The notes beneath the pieces are model-generated. The model saw only the letters and a program-made list of their open reading frames with translations. It searched no databases and was not told the DNA's origin. Shown one piece after another: positions 15,136 to 23,816 of a stretch of DNA of 35,256 bases; position 1 is the stretch's first letter; every line of letters starts with the position of its first letter. Source of the stretch: Acidobacteriota bacterium (GTDB lineage: Bacteria; Acidobacteriota; Terriglobia; Bryobacterales; Bryobacteraceae); contig QHXW01000036.1 in the NCBI GenBank assembly GCA_003223115.1, positions 1 through 35,256 of the forward strand, read 5' to 3'. The position numbers and the translations under genes were made by a program.

Positions 15136-18100
15136 ACCGCGTTGGTCTTCAAGAACCAGCCATCGAGAAGAAGCCAGCAGGCGTGCATGGGCTCAATCTC
15201 TCGGCTCTTGCTGTCCGAGAACGCTCCGTGACCTTGTTTTTTCTTCTCGCAATTATCATCGCCGGAGCGGTTGCATATCTAACGCTCGGGCGGGCCGAGG
15301 ATCCCACGTTCACGATCAAGATATTCACGGTGACTGCCGCGTGGCCCGGAGCGACCGCGCAAGAAATGCAAGATGTAGTCGCGGAGCCGCTCGAAAAGCG
15401 CATGCAGGAGCTCAAATATTACTACTACGTCGAGACGTTCACGCGGCCCGGGCTTGCCTTTCTCACTGTCAGGCTTCGTGACTACACGCCTCCTGACCAG
15501 GTTGCCGAAGAGTTCTATCAGGGCAGAAAAAAGATTCAGGATGAGACCTCAAGGCTGCCAAAGGGAGTTTTGATGCCGGTGCTGAACGACGAGTATACGG
15601 ATGTTGACTTCGCCGTATACGCCCTGAAAGCCCGGCAGCTCCCGTTGCGTCTCCTCACCAGAGAAGCGGAGGTGCTTCGCCAGGATCTGTTGCACGTCGC
15701 AGGGGTTAAGAAGGTCAACATTCTTGGAGAACGGCCGGAACGGATCTTCGTGGAGTTCTCGCACGATCGCATCGCGACTCTTGGAGTTAGAGCGCAAGAT
15801 ATCTTCGAAGCTCTGGTCAAACAGAATGTCGTAACACCGGCGGGCTCCATCGACACAGACAATCAGCAGATTTACATCCGGCTCGACGGCGCTTTGGTAA
15901 CCGTCGACAAGATCCGAAACACGCCGATTGTGGAGGGCGGCAGGACGATGAAGCTCTCCGACATTGCCGACGTCAGGCGCGGCTACGAGGACCCTGCCAC
16001 CTTTCTGGTCCATCACAATGGGGAACCGGCCCTGATGCTGGACGTGGTCATGCAGGATCAGTTCAACGGTTTGGATCTCGGCAAAGCCCTGGAAGCCGAG
16101 CAAAGCAAGCTGCAGAAGGCGCTGCCTGTCGGCTTTACATTCGAGAAGGTGATCGATCAGGCGGAGGTGATCCGGAACGCAGTCGACGAATTTCAAATCA
16201 AGTTCTTCGTCGCGCTCCTAGTGGTTATGGTTGTCAGCCTCCTGAGTCTAGGCTGGCGAGTTGGCATTGTGGTCGCGGCCGCGGTTCCGCTCACGCTGTC
16301 CGCCACGCTCGTTGCGATGCAGTTCGCAGGCATCAATCTGGACCGGATCTCGCTAGGCGCCCTTATCCTGGCTCTTGGATTGCTGGTCGATGACGCCATC
16401 ATCGCGATCGAAACCATGGTCGTAAGAATGGAAGAGGGCTGGGACAGGATTAAGGCCGCCAGCTACGCCTGGAGCCACACCGCCGCGCCCATGCTGGCAG
16501 GCACTCTCGTGACCATCATCGGCCTGATGCCGATTGGCTTCGCTCGTTCCATTCCGGGCGAATATGTCAGAAACCTCTTCTGGGTCGTCTGCATTGCGCT
16601 CCTGACGTCGTGGATCGTTGCCGTAACGTTTACCCCCTACCTGGGCGTGAAACTGTTGCCGGACATCAAGCCGATCGAGGGAGGCTACGCCGCCATCTAC
16701 GAGACGCGGAATTACAAGCGCTTCCGCAGGCTGATTGTGGCCGCGGTGAAGTACAAGTATGCGGTGGCGGGGACGGTTGTGGCGCTGTTCGTCACCGCGG
16801 TTTTTGGAATGGGTCTAGTGGAGCAGCAGTTTTTCCCCAATTCGGACAGAACCGAACTTTTGATCGACGTTACCCTGCCGCAAGGCAGCAGCATTGAAAC
16901 GACAAGCGCGAGCGTGAAGAAGCTTGAGGACTGGCTGCATAATCAGCCCGAAGCGGCTATCGTAACCTCCTACACTGGCGGGGGAGCGCCACGTTTCTTC
17001 CTGGCATACAACCCCGAGCTACCGAACCCTAACTTTGCCAAGCTCGTCATCTCAACCCCGAACGCACAAGCGCAGGAGCGGCTTCTCACTAGACTACGCC
17101 AGACTCTGGCCGCCGGCTTGGTCCAGGAAGCGCGCGTCCGCGCCTCGCGCTTCGTCTTTGGCCCTTACTCCCCGTGGCCGGTTGCGTTTCGAGTATCAGG
17201 ACCCGACCTGAAGATAGTCCGGACCATCGCCGATCAGGTTCTGGCCAAAATGCGGACTGATCATCACACGCGACACGCCAACGAGGACTGGGGAGAGCGC
17301 GCGCCGACGTTGCACTTTGTCCTGGATCAGGATCGGCTGCACTTAATGGGTCTTACTCCAAGCGAAGCAGGTGAGCAGATCCAGTTTCTCTTGACCGGGG
17401 TGCCGGTCACCCAGGTTCGCGAGGACATCCGTGCAGTTGATATTGTGGCGAGGACTTTGGGAGCGAGCCGATTCAACCCGAACGAACTCATGAATATGAC
17501 TTTGACGAGCCGCGACGGGCGCGCGGTCCCGATCGCTCAGATGGGAACGGCGGTAGTCCGCGAAGAAGATCCTATCCTCAAACGGCGCGATCGCCTTCCG
17601 ACCATTACAGTCCAGTGCGATATCGATGATGCTTTGCAGCCGCCGGCCGTCACGATGGAGCTGGCCAAATTGTTCAAGCCGGTTACGGATCAGCTTCCGG
17701 CGGGGTACTCCGTCGAAATCGGGGCCAGCGTGGAAGAGGCAGCCAAAGCGAACACCGCGCTCGCAGCGGTGATCCCGATCATGATTGTCTGCATGCTCGT
17801 GGTCATCATCTTCCAGGTGCGTTCGCTGTCAGCCCTGGCCATGACCGTCCTGACGTCGCCTTTGGGCCTGGTGGGAGTAGTCCCCATCCTTCTGATCTTC
17901 CATCAACCGTTCGGCTTCGATGCCATCCTTGGCTTGATCGCGCTGGCCGGAATCCTGATGCGGAACACGCTCATTCTGATAGGACAGATCAAAACAAATC
18001 GCGATGACGGCCTCGATTCGTTCCACGCTCTGGTGGAAGCAACAGTCCAGCGTTCCAGACCGGTTGTGCTGACGGCGCTGGCCGCGGTCCTGGCCTTCAT

Positions 18101-18269
18101 CCCACTCACGTTCTCGGCATTTTGGGGATCGCTTGCCTATACACTGATCGGCGGAACGGCTGTGGGAACCCTTCTGACCCTGATATTTCTTCCAGCGCTC
18201 TACTCGATCTGGTTTGGAGTCAAGCCCACAAAAGGTGTGCAGCAGATACCGGAGATTCACATACCGTGA
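15132..18269 (+). CDS. RND-family efflux pump, inner-membrane subunit (AcrB/HAE1-like)
   Basis: 1045 residues, the full length of an RND proton/drug antiporter. The first membrane helix (VTLFFLLAIIIAGAVAYLTL) is followed by the periplasmic porter domain (DPTFTIKIFTVTAAWPGATA), helices 2-6 with the proton-relay motif LGALILALGLLVDDAIIAIE (paired Asp in helix 4), a second periplasmic half from VEQQFFPNSDRTELLIDVTL, and helices 8-12 ending IGGTAVGTLLTLIFLPALYS. Helix 10 has the LAGILMRNTLILI pattern. The ATGA overlap with the adaptor and the overlapping starts upstream make a tight tripartite operon under the TetR2-type element. Substrates cannot be inferred beyond small lipophilic or cationic compounds. 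Confidence 0.96.
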   Translation: MNRVGLQEPAIEKKPAGVHGLNLSALAVRERSVTLFFLLAIIIAGAVAYLTLGRAEDPTFTIKIFTVTAAWPGATAQEMQDVVAEPLEKRMQELKYYYYVETFTRPGLAFLTVRLRDYTPPDQVAEEFYQGRKKIQDETSRLPKGVLMPVLNDEYTDVDFAVYALKARQLPLRLLTREAEVLRQDLLHVAGVKKVNILGERPERIFVEFSHDRIATLGVRAQDIFEALVKQNVVTPAGSIDTDNQQIYIRLDGALVTVDKIRNTPIVEGGRTMKLSDIADVRRGYEDPATFLVHHNGEPALMLDVVMQDQFNGLDLGKALEAEQSKLQKALPVGFTFEKVIDQAEVIRNAVDEFQIKFFVALLVVMVVSLLSLGWRVGIVVAAAVPLTLSATLVAMQFAGINLDRISLGALILALGLLVDDAIIAIETMVVRMEEGWDRIKAASYAWSHTAAPMLAGTLVTIIGLMPIGFARSIPGEYVRNLFWVVCIALLTSWIVAVTFTPYLGVKLLPDIKPIEGGYAAIYETRNYKRFRRLIVAAVKYKYAVAGTVVALFVTAVFGMGLVEQQFFPNSDRTELLIDVTLPQGSSIETTSASVKKLEDWLHNQPEAAIVTSYTGGGAPRFFLAYNPELPNPNFAKLVISTPNAQAQERLLTRLRQTLAAGLVQEARVRASRFVFGPYSPWPVAFRVSGPDLKIVRTIADQVLAKMRTDHHTRHANEDWGERAPTLHFVLDQDRLHLMGLTPSEAGEQIQFLLTGVPVTQVREDIRAVDIVARTLGASRFNPNELMNMTLTSRDGRAVPIAQMGTAVVREEDPILKRRDRLPTITVQCDIDDALQPPAVTMELAKLFKPVTDQLPAGYSVEIGASVEEAAKANTALAAVIPIMIVCMLVVIIFQVRSLSALAMTVLTSPLGLVGVVPILLIFHQPFGFDAILGLIALAGILMRNTLILIGQIKTNRDDGLDSFHALVEATVQRSRPVVLTALAAVLAFIPLTFSAFWGSLAYTLIGGTAVGTLLTLIFLPALYSIWFGVKPTKGVQQIPEIHIP

Positions 18270-18369
18270 ACGAGCATATGAAATTTGAGGAAGCAGCTCA
18301 TGCCAGTGTATGTGGCGCCCGTTTGCCGTCTTTCCGCGTGGCAACAGACCCCTATTCAGCAGGACATCT

Positions 18370-18801
18370 ATGAACTGTCTAGTTGAGTTTCGCAGTGCGA
18401 TGAGGATCAGGATCGATGGTCTGGATAGGGCGGTGGATCACATCATGGAACTCGTGCGAAGGCTGCCATGCACTTCGGTCGACCTCGATGACGTGGAATT
18501 GGCTCTCACTGAAGCCTTGGCGAACGCTGTTGTGCACGGGAACCGACAGGACCCTTGCAAGAGTGTTGAGATCTGCGGTGGTTGTGAGCGGTCAGGAGAC
18601 CTGCTACTGGCGATCGTGGATCAGGGCGATGGGTTCGACCATAATCTGGTTCCGGATCCCACCGCCGGAGACAACCTGCTTTCGAAACATGGTCGCGGCA
18701 TCCTCCTAATCAGCCGACTCATGGATTCCCTTGAATTTCGATTGAGCGGCAGACAGCTGGTCATGCGTAAGCGAGTAATCCGGTCTCCCGAAAGCGCATA
18801 A
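18370..18801 (+). CDS. Anti-sigma-factor-like serine kinase/ATPase (RsbW-type HATPase)
   Basis: 143 residues from the ATG at 18370, with AGGA 6 nt upstream; an in-frame upstream start at 18310 has no ribosome site. It is a GHKL ATPase of RsbW/SpoIIAB size. N box ELALTEALANAVVHGN, G1 box DQGDGFD, G2 box KHGRGILLISRLMD. Such proteins bind sigma factors or anti-anti-sigma (STAS) partners and phosphorylate the latter. No STAS partner or phosphatase is next to it, so it is an orphan. It follows the RND gene by about 100 bp in the same direction and may be co-transcribed. Confidence 0.88.
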   Translation: MNCLVEFRSAMRIRIDGLDRAVDHIMELVRRLPCTSVDLDDVELALTEALANAVVHGNRQDPCKSVEICGGCERSGDLLLAIVDQGDGFDHNLVPDPTAGDNLLSKHGRGILLISRLMDSLEFRLSGRQLVMRKRVIRSPESA

Positions 18802-19397
18802 TCCCATCATCTCCCCGGAGACGACGACGGGCGGTACAAGTCAGCCCGAATGATGACGCCATCACACATCGCAACCGGTAGATCGTGGTCAATTGCGGGG
18901 CACGCGTTCCATCGCTTGCAGTCTGCATAGTGAGTCTGTTTCCAGCGTGCCGCAGGATGAATTCGTGTGGCTGGCCGACTCGCCACCGATCCAAAGCGCT
19001 GAGGACTCGATCCCACCAAAGCCGCGTGACTACCGAAATCAAACATGAAACCAAACAGTAGGGAGACAACAAACATGAAAGATCAGAACGCAGCAGCAAA
19101 GACTAATAGAGATACGTCTGGTCCGCCGCTCGCCCGAGTATTGGCACGTCACGGTCAGGCCTAGCCTGTTTGGAGGACTTCCTGGAGTACAAACAGATCA
19201 CTCAGGACTACGCTCCGCTGGAGGAAGCGCGATGAAAGGAACGAGTCCGGCGACCACGAATTTGCGAGCGGTGGTCTCCATCGAATCATGCTAGCTCGCA
19301 AGTCTATGAAAACAGTTTGCATTCCGAACGCTAACGGGCATGCATTTGAGATCGTTCGATTTATCTTTGTAAATAGCTGAAAAAAATAGATTTAAGT
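18802..19397. other. Gap of about 600 bp; possible CocE/NonD hydrolase remnant and a tiny ORF
   Basis: On the minus strand at about 18807-18905, the reading HDLPVAMCDGVIIRADLYRP resembles the N-terminal DGV-L-ADVYRP signature of CocE/NonD-family alpha/beta hydrolases, but it ends at once with no catalytic part: a likely gene relic. On the plus strand, an ATG at 19075 behind AGGGAG opens a 29-codon frame (MKDQNAAAKTNRDTSGPPLA and on, stop 19162-19164), which I do not recognise. The last 100 bp are AT-rich and lead into the tRNA-end repeat. Confidence 0.35.
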
Positions 19398-19555
19398 TTG
19401 GTAGCGCTAACGGGAATCGAACCCGGATTTTCCACCCTCTCGTGTTTTCTTTAAGTTACTGAAACCGCAATTGCAGGAACCACCTCGTTCGCAGGAATCT
19501 CAAGCCGTTTGTACAAAACATGTACACGGACTTGGCCAAAGCTTTCCGTGTTGCC
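19398..19555 (-). repeat. tRNA-3'-end direct repeat, copy 1 (att-like)
   Basis: On the minus strand the sequence ends GGGTTCGATTCCCGTTAGCG and then CTACCA: a T-loop (TTCGATT), T-stem, seven-base acceptor strand, discriminator A and CCA. One T-stem pair is mismatched here. The preceding 130 bp also match copy 2 at 31481-31640 (offset 12083 bp, no indel over most of it). No D-arm or 5' acceptor strand precedes it, so it is not a full tRNA gene. Confidence 0.8.
19452..19535 (-). pseudogene. C-terminal tail of an unidentified protein, shared by both att-like repeats
   Basis: A minus-strand frame ends VHVLYKRLEIPA-NEVVPAIA and then VSVT before TAA. The same frame in the second repeat reads VHVLYKRLEIPA-KKAVPAIA and VSVT. 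Several differences between the copies are synonymous third-base changes (GTT/GTC, GCA/GCG, ATT/ATC), so the frame was once coding. Its place against a tRNA end suggests an integrase tail, but no integrase motif is visible and I do not recognise it. Confidence 0.4.
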
Positions 19556-20176
19556 GGACGAGACCAAGCTGATTTTCGCGCGTTTTGTGCTGGTCCCCGG
19601 GCTTCTCTTTTTGCGATCAGTGGCGTTCGGACGTGGAACGAGATCATCTTTTTCGAGCGTTTGGCTGCGGGTAACTGATCATCGCGAATCAGGTGGTACG
19701 GAGGAGCAACGTCAGCGCTGAATGCTTCTGACTTTCGGAGCACAAGCTTGCAGTCGTGCGCGGGACCTCCTTGCGGCCGAATTTGCGACAGAGGCGTAAA
19801 GCGGTGGCGGTTCTTCTTGGAAATCTTCGAGTGGCAGACTTGCGGCTGCAACTCGTCAGTGTCGGATATCAGTCACAAGTTCGACAGCGAAATCTGATCG
19901 CGCAGCGACACGTCACCACAATTATTCATCAGGCACCACAATCAGTTAGGTCGTAATTTCCGCGTTATGAAAACCGCTTCCCACGGTGGCCCTATTGTTG
20001 CGCTCAGTCTTTCGGCGCCCGTTCACAGCGGAGCCAAGGAGTTCGTCTGTGGCACCAAGTTCCAGATCTGTTTTGCAGGCTGCTGCTATATCTGAGAAGG
20101 AATGAACGCCTGGGATTGCAACGAGGTGCACCTCAGTCGGTGACGGCCCGCTACGGTAGCAAGCACCCGAACGGAC
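19556..20176. other. Gap of about 620 bp, no recognised gene
   Basis: I see no supported gene. A short minus-strand frame at 19946-20131 (MHLVAIPGVHSFSDIAAACK and on) is open for 61 codons but matches nothing I know. No tRNA, terminator or repeat was found here. Confidence 0.3.
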
Positions 20177-20623
20177 GTGAGCATGAGAATGGCAACGCTT
20201 TCAATCGAAGTGATTATGGTGCCGGTGACCGATGTAGAGCGAGCACTGCGATTTTACGTCGATCGGGTCGGCTTCGCCCTCGACGTGGATTACTCGCCGA
20301 ACGGCGCGTTCCGTGTCGTTCAACTCACGCCACCAGGCTCCGGCTGCTCGATCCAGATCGGTAAAGGACTCACCGACGCGGCGCCCGGTTCACTTCGCAA
20401 CACGTTTCTCGTCGTCACGGACATCGAGGCTGCGCGAAGCCGCCTGCTCGAACATGGGGTCGAGGTCGGTGCGATCCGGCACAAGACGCCCATTGGCGCG
20501 TGGGATGGAGGCTTTGCACCGGGGCTCGACCCCAAGCGCGGAGATTATGCCAGCTTCGCCGATTTCTCTGATCCGGATGGCAATCGGTGGGTGCTACAGG
20601 AGCGGGGCTACCGTAATAAATGA
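20177..20623 (+). CDS. VOC (glyoxalase/bleomycin-resistance fold) family protein
   Basis: 148 residues. Two beta-alpha-beta-beta-beta halves: IEVIMVPVTDVERALRFYVD (start of module 1), then RVVQLTPPGSGCSIQIG, and module 2 from RNTFLVVTDIEAARSRLLEH to YASFADFSDPDGNRWVLQER. The DPDGNRW-LQE ending is the classic metal-ligand Glu strand. This fold serves glyoxalases, dioxygenases and antibiotic-binding proteins; the exact role is unknown. Alternative ATGs at 20183 and 20189 would remove two to four residues. It is followed by the DUF427 gene after 58 bp in the same direction. Confidence 0.92.
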   Translation: MSMRMATLSIEVIMVPVTDVERALRFYVDRVGFALDVDYSPNGAFRVVQLTPPGSGCSIQIGKGLTDAAPGSLRNTFLVVTDIEAARSRLLEHGVEVGAIRHKTPIGAWDGGFAPGLDPKRGDYASFADFSDPDGNRWVLQERGYRNK

Positions 20624-20681
20624 CGAGAGGGAAGATTGCCGGCTATTCACGTGAACGATCGACGTATCGAGGAGGAGAGGA

Positions 20682-21548
20682 ATGGGATTATCGTGGCAAC
20701 AAGGGCCGCTCTCACCAGGAGCAATCGGCAGGTTCCTCGTAGCGGAGCCGCTGCCCAAAAGACTGTTGTACGCTGAGCCGTTACGGCGGCGCATGCGCGT
20801 ACGCTTCGGTGCAAACTGGATCGCTGATACGGAAGACGTCATCCTGCTCTTCGAACCGGGCCACTACCCGATGGCATACTTCAAGGAAACCGACGTCACC
20901 CCAGGCACTCTCGAAACTTCCCGCCACACGACGCAGCATCCCGACCTCGGCCCCACGTCCTGGTACACCGTACGCTCAGGCGATAAGAGTGCGGCGCGAG
21001 GAGCGTGGAAGCACACTGGACTGCCCGCCTACGCGCAGGAGTTAGAGGGTCGCGTTGCGTTCGCGTGGCCTGCGATGGATGGTTTTTTCGAAGAAGACGA
21101 ACGCATTATGGGCCATGCCGCCGATAGCTATCACCGCATCGACATTCGCCAGTCGTCTCGCAATCTCGTGGTTCGGTATCGTGACCGCATCGTCGCCGAG
21201 ACAAAACGGCCGCGAGCCCTGTACGAGTCGGGCTTTGCGCCTCGCTGGTACGTTCCTCGCCATGATATCGATGAGTCTGTGCTCACCCCGGTGGAACATC
21301 GGACCTTCTGCCCGTACAAAGGGCTGTGCAGTTACTACGATATCGGTGAGGCGCGGCTGGCAGCATGGTCGTATCGGGAGGCCTATGCTCAAGTGGGCAG
21401 GATCAACGATCTCGTCTCGTTCGAACCGGACAGTGTCTCGGTACAACTCGACGGCGTCCAACTCCATCTGGCGCCGGGCCAGACAGTGATTCCGCACGGT
21501 CCCGATCGTGACCTTGACGTTCCAGCGGGAACGGCGAATCAGGCTTAG
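20682..21548 (+). CDS. DUF427-domain protein (two DUF427 modules)
   Basis: 288 residues. GAGGAGGAGAGG ahead of the ATG is a strong ribosome site. The second module is clear: VRYRDRIVAETKRPRALYES, then YVPRHDIDESVLTPVEHRTF, CPYKGLCSYYDI, and AAWSYREAYAQVGRINDLVS, the hallmark DUF427 core. The first module is more diverged (VRFGANWIADTEDVILLFEP, PMAYFKETDV). The biochemical function of DUF427 is not established. The stop lies 10 nt before the MOSC/reductase start, so the two are an operon. Confidence 0.9.
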   Translation: MGLSWQQGPLSPGAIGRFLVAEPLPKRLLYAEPLRRRMRVRFGANWIADTEDVILLFEPGHYPMAYFKETDVTPGTLETSRHTTQHPDLGPTSWYTVRSGDKSAARGAWKHTGLPAYAQELEGRVAFAWPAMDGFFEEDERIMGHAADSYHRIDIRQSSRNLVVRYRDRIVAETKRPRALYESGFAPRWYVPRHDIDESVLTPVEHRTFCPYKGLCSYYDIGEARLAAWSYREAYAQVGRINDLVSFEPDSVSVQLDGVQLHLAPGQTVIPHGPDRDLDVPAGTANQA

Positions 21549-21558
21549 GGCGAGGGCC

Positions 21559-23307
21559 ATGGCTCGATTGCTATCGGTGAACGTCGGCCTTCCACGCGAC
21601 ATTGAGTGGAAAGGTCGCATTGTACACACCGGGATCTGGAAGAATCCGGTGCATGGTCGCTGTCGCGTCCGCCGGTTGAATCTGGACGGAGACGGTCAAG
21701 GCGACCTCGGAGGGCACGGAGGTGAGCAGCGCGCCGTCTTCGTCTACCAGATCGAGTCCTGTGGCTACTGGCGGAAGCAACTGAACAGGACCGATTTCGT
21801 GTACGGACAATTCGGGGAGAACTTCACAATTGAAGGGTTGGCCGACGATGCCGTGTGTATCGGCGACCGTTATCGGATCGGCAGCGCGATCTTCGAAATT
21901 ACGCAGCCTCGCGTTACTTGTTATCGCGTCGGCATTCGGATGAACGAACCGCGGATGCCGGCGTTGCTCACGTCGAGCGGACGGCCGGGATTCTACTTCC
22001 GAGTTCTACAGGAAGGCGACGTCGGCGCCGGCGATGAAATTGTGAAAGTCGGAGAAGCGAAGGAGCGAATGACAGTCGCGGAGATCAACGCGCTTCTCTA
22101 TTTCTCCGACCATGCGCGAGACCAGTTGGAGCGCGCATTGAGAATCGAGGCGCTTTCTCCGGGATGGCGAGGATCGTTCGAGGCGCTGCTCAAGAATCCT
22201 TCAAGTGGAAACGCGGGTCTTGTGCCCGAAGCAGCCGCACATCCGGCAGCGCCAGGATTTCAACCGTTGGTGGTCACGGCGATCGATCAGGAGTCCGCGG
22301 ACGTCCTGTCGCTGACCATGAAGAACCCGGACGGCCACCCCCTGCCGACGCCCCTGCCCGGCCAGTATGTGGTCTTGCGTCTTCAACCATCCGCACGGGC
22401 TCCGTTTTTTCGCAGCTACTCGCTCTCGGGTCCGGCCTCGCCTCAGCGTTATCGGATCAGCATGAAGGTCGAACCAAATGGAGCGGGGGGAACCTTTTTG
22501 CGTAACTACGTGCGCATCGGCGATACTCTCGAAGTCAGTTCGCCACGCGGAAGCTTCATTCTGAACACCGGCGACCGGCCGGTGCTGCTCATCAGTGCGG
22601 GAATCGGAGCGACGCCGGTTCTCGCGATGCTGCACTCGTTAGCGGCGGCGCGGTCGACCCGTCAGGTGTTATGGCTCCACGCAGCTCGGGATCGGGACCA
22701 TAATCCCTTTGCCGCCGAAGTCCGCCGGCTCGTGCCTGCGCTGAGGCATGGCCGAAGCTACGTCTGTTTCAGCAGGCCAGGGCCGCTCGACAAGATCGGT
22801 GAGGAATTCGATGCTATGGGTCGCTTGTCACAATCGATGTTTGAGGCGGCGGGCGTTCCGCGAGACGCGGACGTCTACCTTTGCGGCCCGAATCGATTTA
22901 TGGCGGATATGAAAGAAGCGCTCCTGACATTCGGTATCGAGCCGGAGCGAATTCATATCGAGATCTTCAACGGCAGTGAGCCGATGACCCCTGGTGTCGT
23001 CCACGCAGCGGCCCGAAGTCCGCATCTGCCCAAAGACGACAAAGCCACGGGCCCACTCGTCTCGTTCGCGCGAAGCGGGATTGCTGCGCACTGGAATCCG
23101 TCGGCTTATCAGAGCATTTTGGAACTTGCCGAAGCGTGTGACGTTCCGGTCCGCTGGTCGTGCCGGACTGGCGTGTGTCATAGCTGTGAGAGTGGTCTGG
23201 TCTGCGGAGATGTCGTTTACGGACCAGAGCCGCTCGACAAACCCGCCGATGGCAACATTCTTGTCTGCTGCTCACAGCCGATTCGCGACACGGTTATCGA
23301 TTTGTGA
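21559..23307 (+). CDS. MOSC domain fused to a ferredoxin reductase-type oxidoreductase with a 2Fe-2S domain
   Basis: 582 residues from the ATG at 21559 (GGGCGAGGG just upstream; a longer in-frame start at 21508 overlaps the DUF427 gene). Order: MOSC domain (to about residue 170) with GDGQGDLGGHGGEQRAVFVY, YGQFGENFTIEGL and the conserved Cys in QPRVTCYRVGIRM; a three-helix linker (MTVAEINALLYFSDHARDQL); an FAD domain (FFRSYSLSGPASPQRYRISM); an NAD domain (PVLLISAGIGATPVLAMLHS, YLCGPNRFMADM); and a C-terminal plant-type 2Fe-2S domain with Cys-x4-Cys-x2-Cys (CRTGVCHSC) and a fourth Cys in ILVCCSQP. It resembles YiiM joined to a reductase, so it could supply its own electrons to a Mo-cofactor-type reduction of N-hydroxylated substrates. 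Confidence 0.94.
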   Translation: MARLLSVNVGLPRDIEWKGRIVHTGIWKNPVHGRCRVRRLNLDGDGQGDLGGHGGEQRAVFVYQIESCGYWRKQLNRTDFVYGQFGENFTIEGLADDAVCIGDRYRIGSAIFEITQPRVTCYRVGIRMNEPRMPALLTSSGRPGFYFRVLQEGDVGAGDEIVKVGEAKERMTVAEINALLYFSDHARDQLERALRIEALSPGWRGSFEALLKNPSSGNAGLVPEAAAHPAAPGFQPLVVTAIDQESADVLSLTMKNPDGHPLPTPLPGQYVVLRLQPSARAPFFRSYSLSGPASPQRYRISMKVEPNGAGGTFLRNYVRIGDTLEVSSPRGSFILNTGDRPVLLISAGIGATPVLAMLHSLAAARSTRQVLWLHAARDRDHNPFAAEVRRLVPALRHGRSYVCFSRPGPLDKIGEEFDAMGRLSQSMFEAAGVPRDADVYLCGPNRFMADMKEALLTFGIEPERIHIEIFNGSEPMTPGVVHAAARSPHLPKDDKATGPLVSFARSGIAAHWNPSAYQSILELAEACDVPVRWSCRTGVCHSCESGLVCGDVVYGPEPLDKPADGNILVCCSQPIRDTVIDL

Positions 23308-23321
23308 TTCCAGGAGATTCT

Positions 23322-23816
23322 ATGCAACATTCGGAACTCTCACGCTGGGGCATACTCCCGATGCGTGTCCTTGTTGGTTATGGACTCATGGAGCACGGCT
23401 TCGCGAAATTGTCGAGAGGCCCGGATGCATTCGCCGGTATCCTGGAGCACTTGGGCGTGCCGATGCCACACGTAGCGGCATGGGTGACCATCGGAACCGA
23501 GCTTCTTGGCGGTCTGGCTCTGTTGCTTGGAGCTTTTGTGATCTGGGCAAGCATTCCCACGGCCTTTATGCTGCTTGTTGCAATGATCACCGTCCACCTG
23601 CCATACGGATTCAGTTCTGTGAAGCTACTGAGTATTTCCGCTTCGGGCGCGGAGTTCGGCCCGGTGGGCTATGAACTCGATCTCTTATACCTCGCCGCGC
23701 TGCTAGTGATTACTCTCCAAGGGCCAGGTCCACTTTCGATTGATCACATGCGCCGGCGAAGAGTCCGTGTCCTCAAACAAGATGCTTCCTCCGATTCCAT
23801 TATGGCCGGCGGCTAG
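23322..23816 (+). CDS. DoxX-family membrane protein
   Basis: 164 residues from the ATG at 23322, 14 nt after the reductase stop, with CAGGAGA upstream. Four membrane segments are visible: MRVLVGYGLMEHGFAKL, HVAAWVTIGTELLGGLALLL with AFVIWASIPTAFMLLVAMIT, and a last helix LDLLYLAALLVITLQGPG. The conserved DoxX pattern GYGLMEHGFAKLSRGP is near the N-terminus. DoxX-like proteins are small quinone- or thiol-redox-related membrane proteins of mostly unknown mechanism. The last 17 bases overlap the convergent TMEM175-like gene. Confidence 0.9.
   Translation: MQHSELSRWGILPMRVLVGYGLMEHGFAKLSRGPDAFAGILEHLGVPMPHVAAWVTIGTELLGGLALLLGAFVIWASIPTAFMLLVAMITVHLPYGFSSVKLLSISASGAEFGPVGYELDLLYLAALLVITLQGPGPLSIDHMRRRRVRVLKQDASSDSIMAGG

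Noticed and set aside
15549-16196. Minus-strand open frame of 215 codons inside the RND pump gene
   Set aside because: Antisense to a fully conserved pump sequence, no ribosome site or motif.
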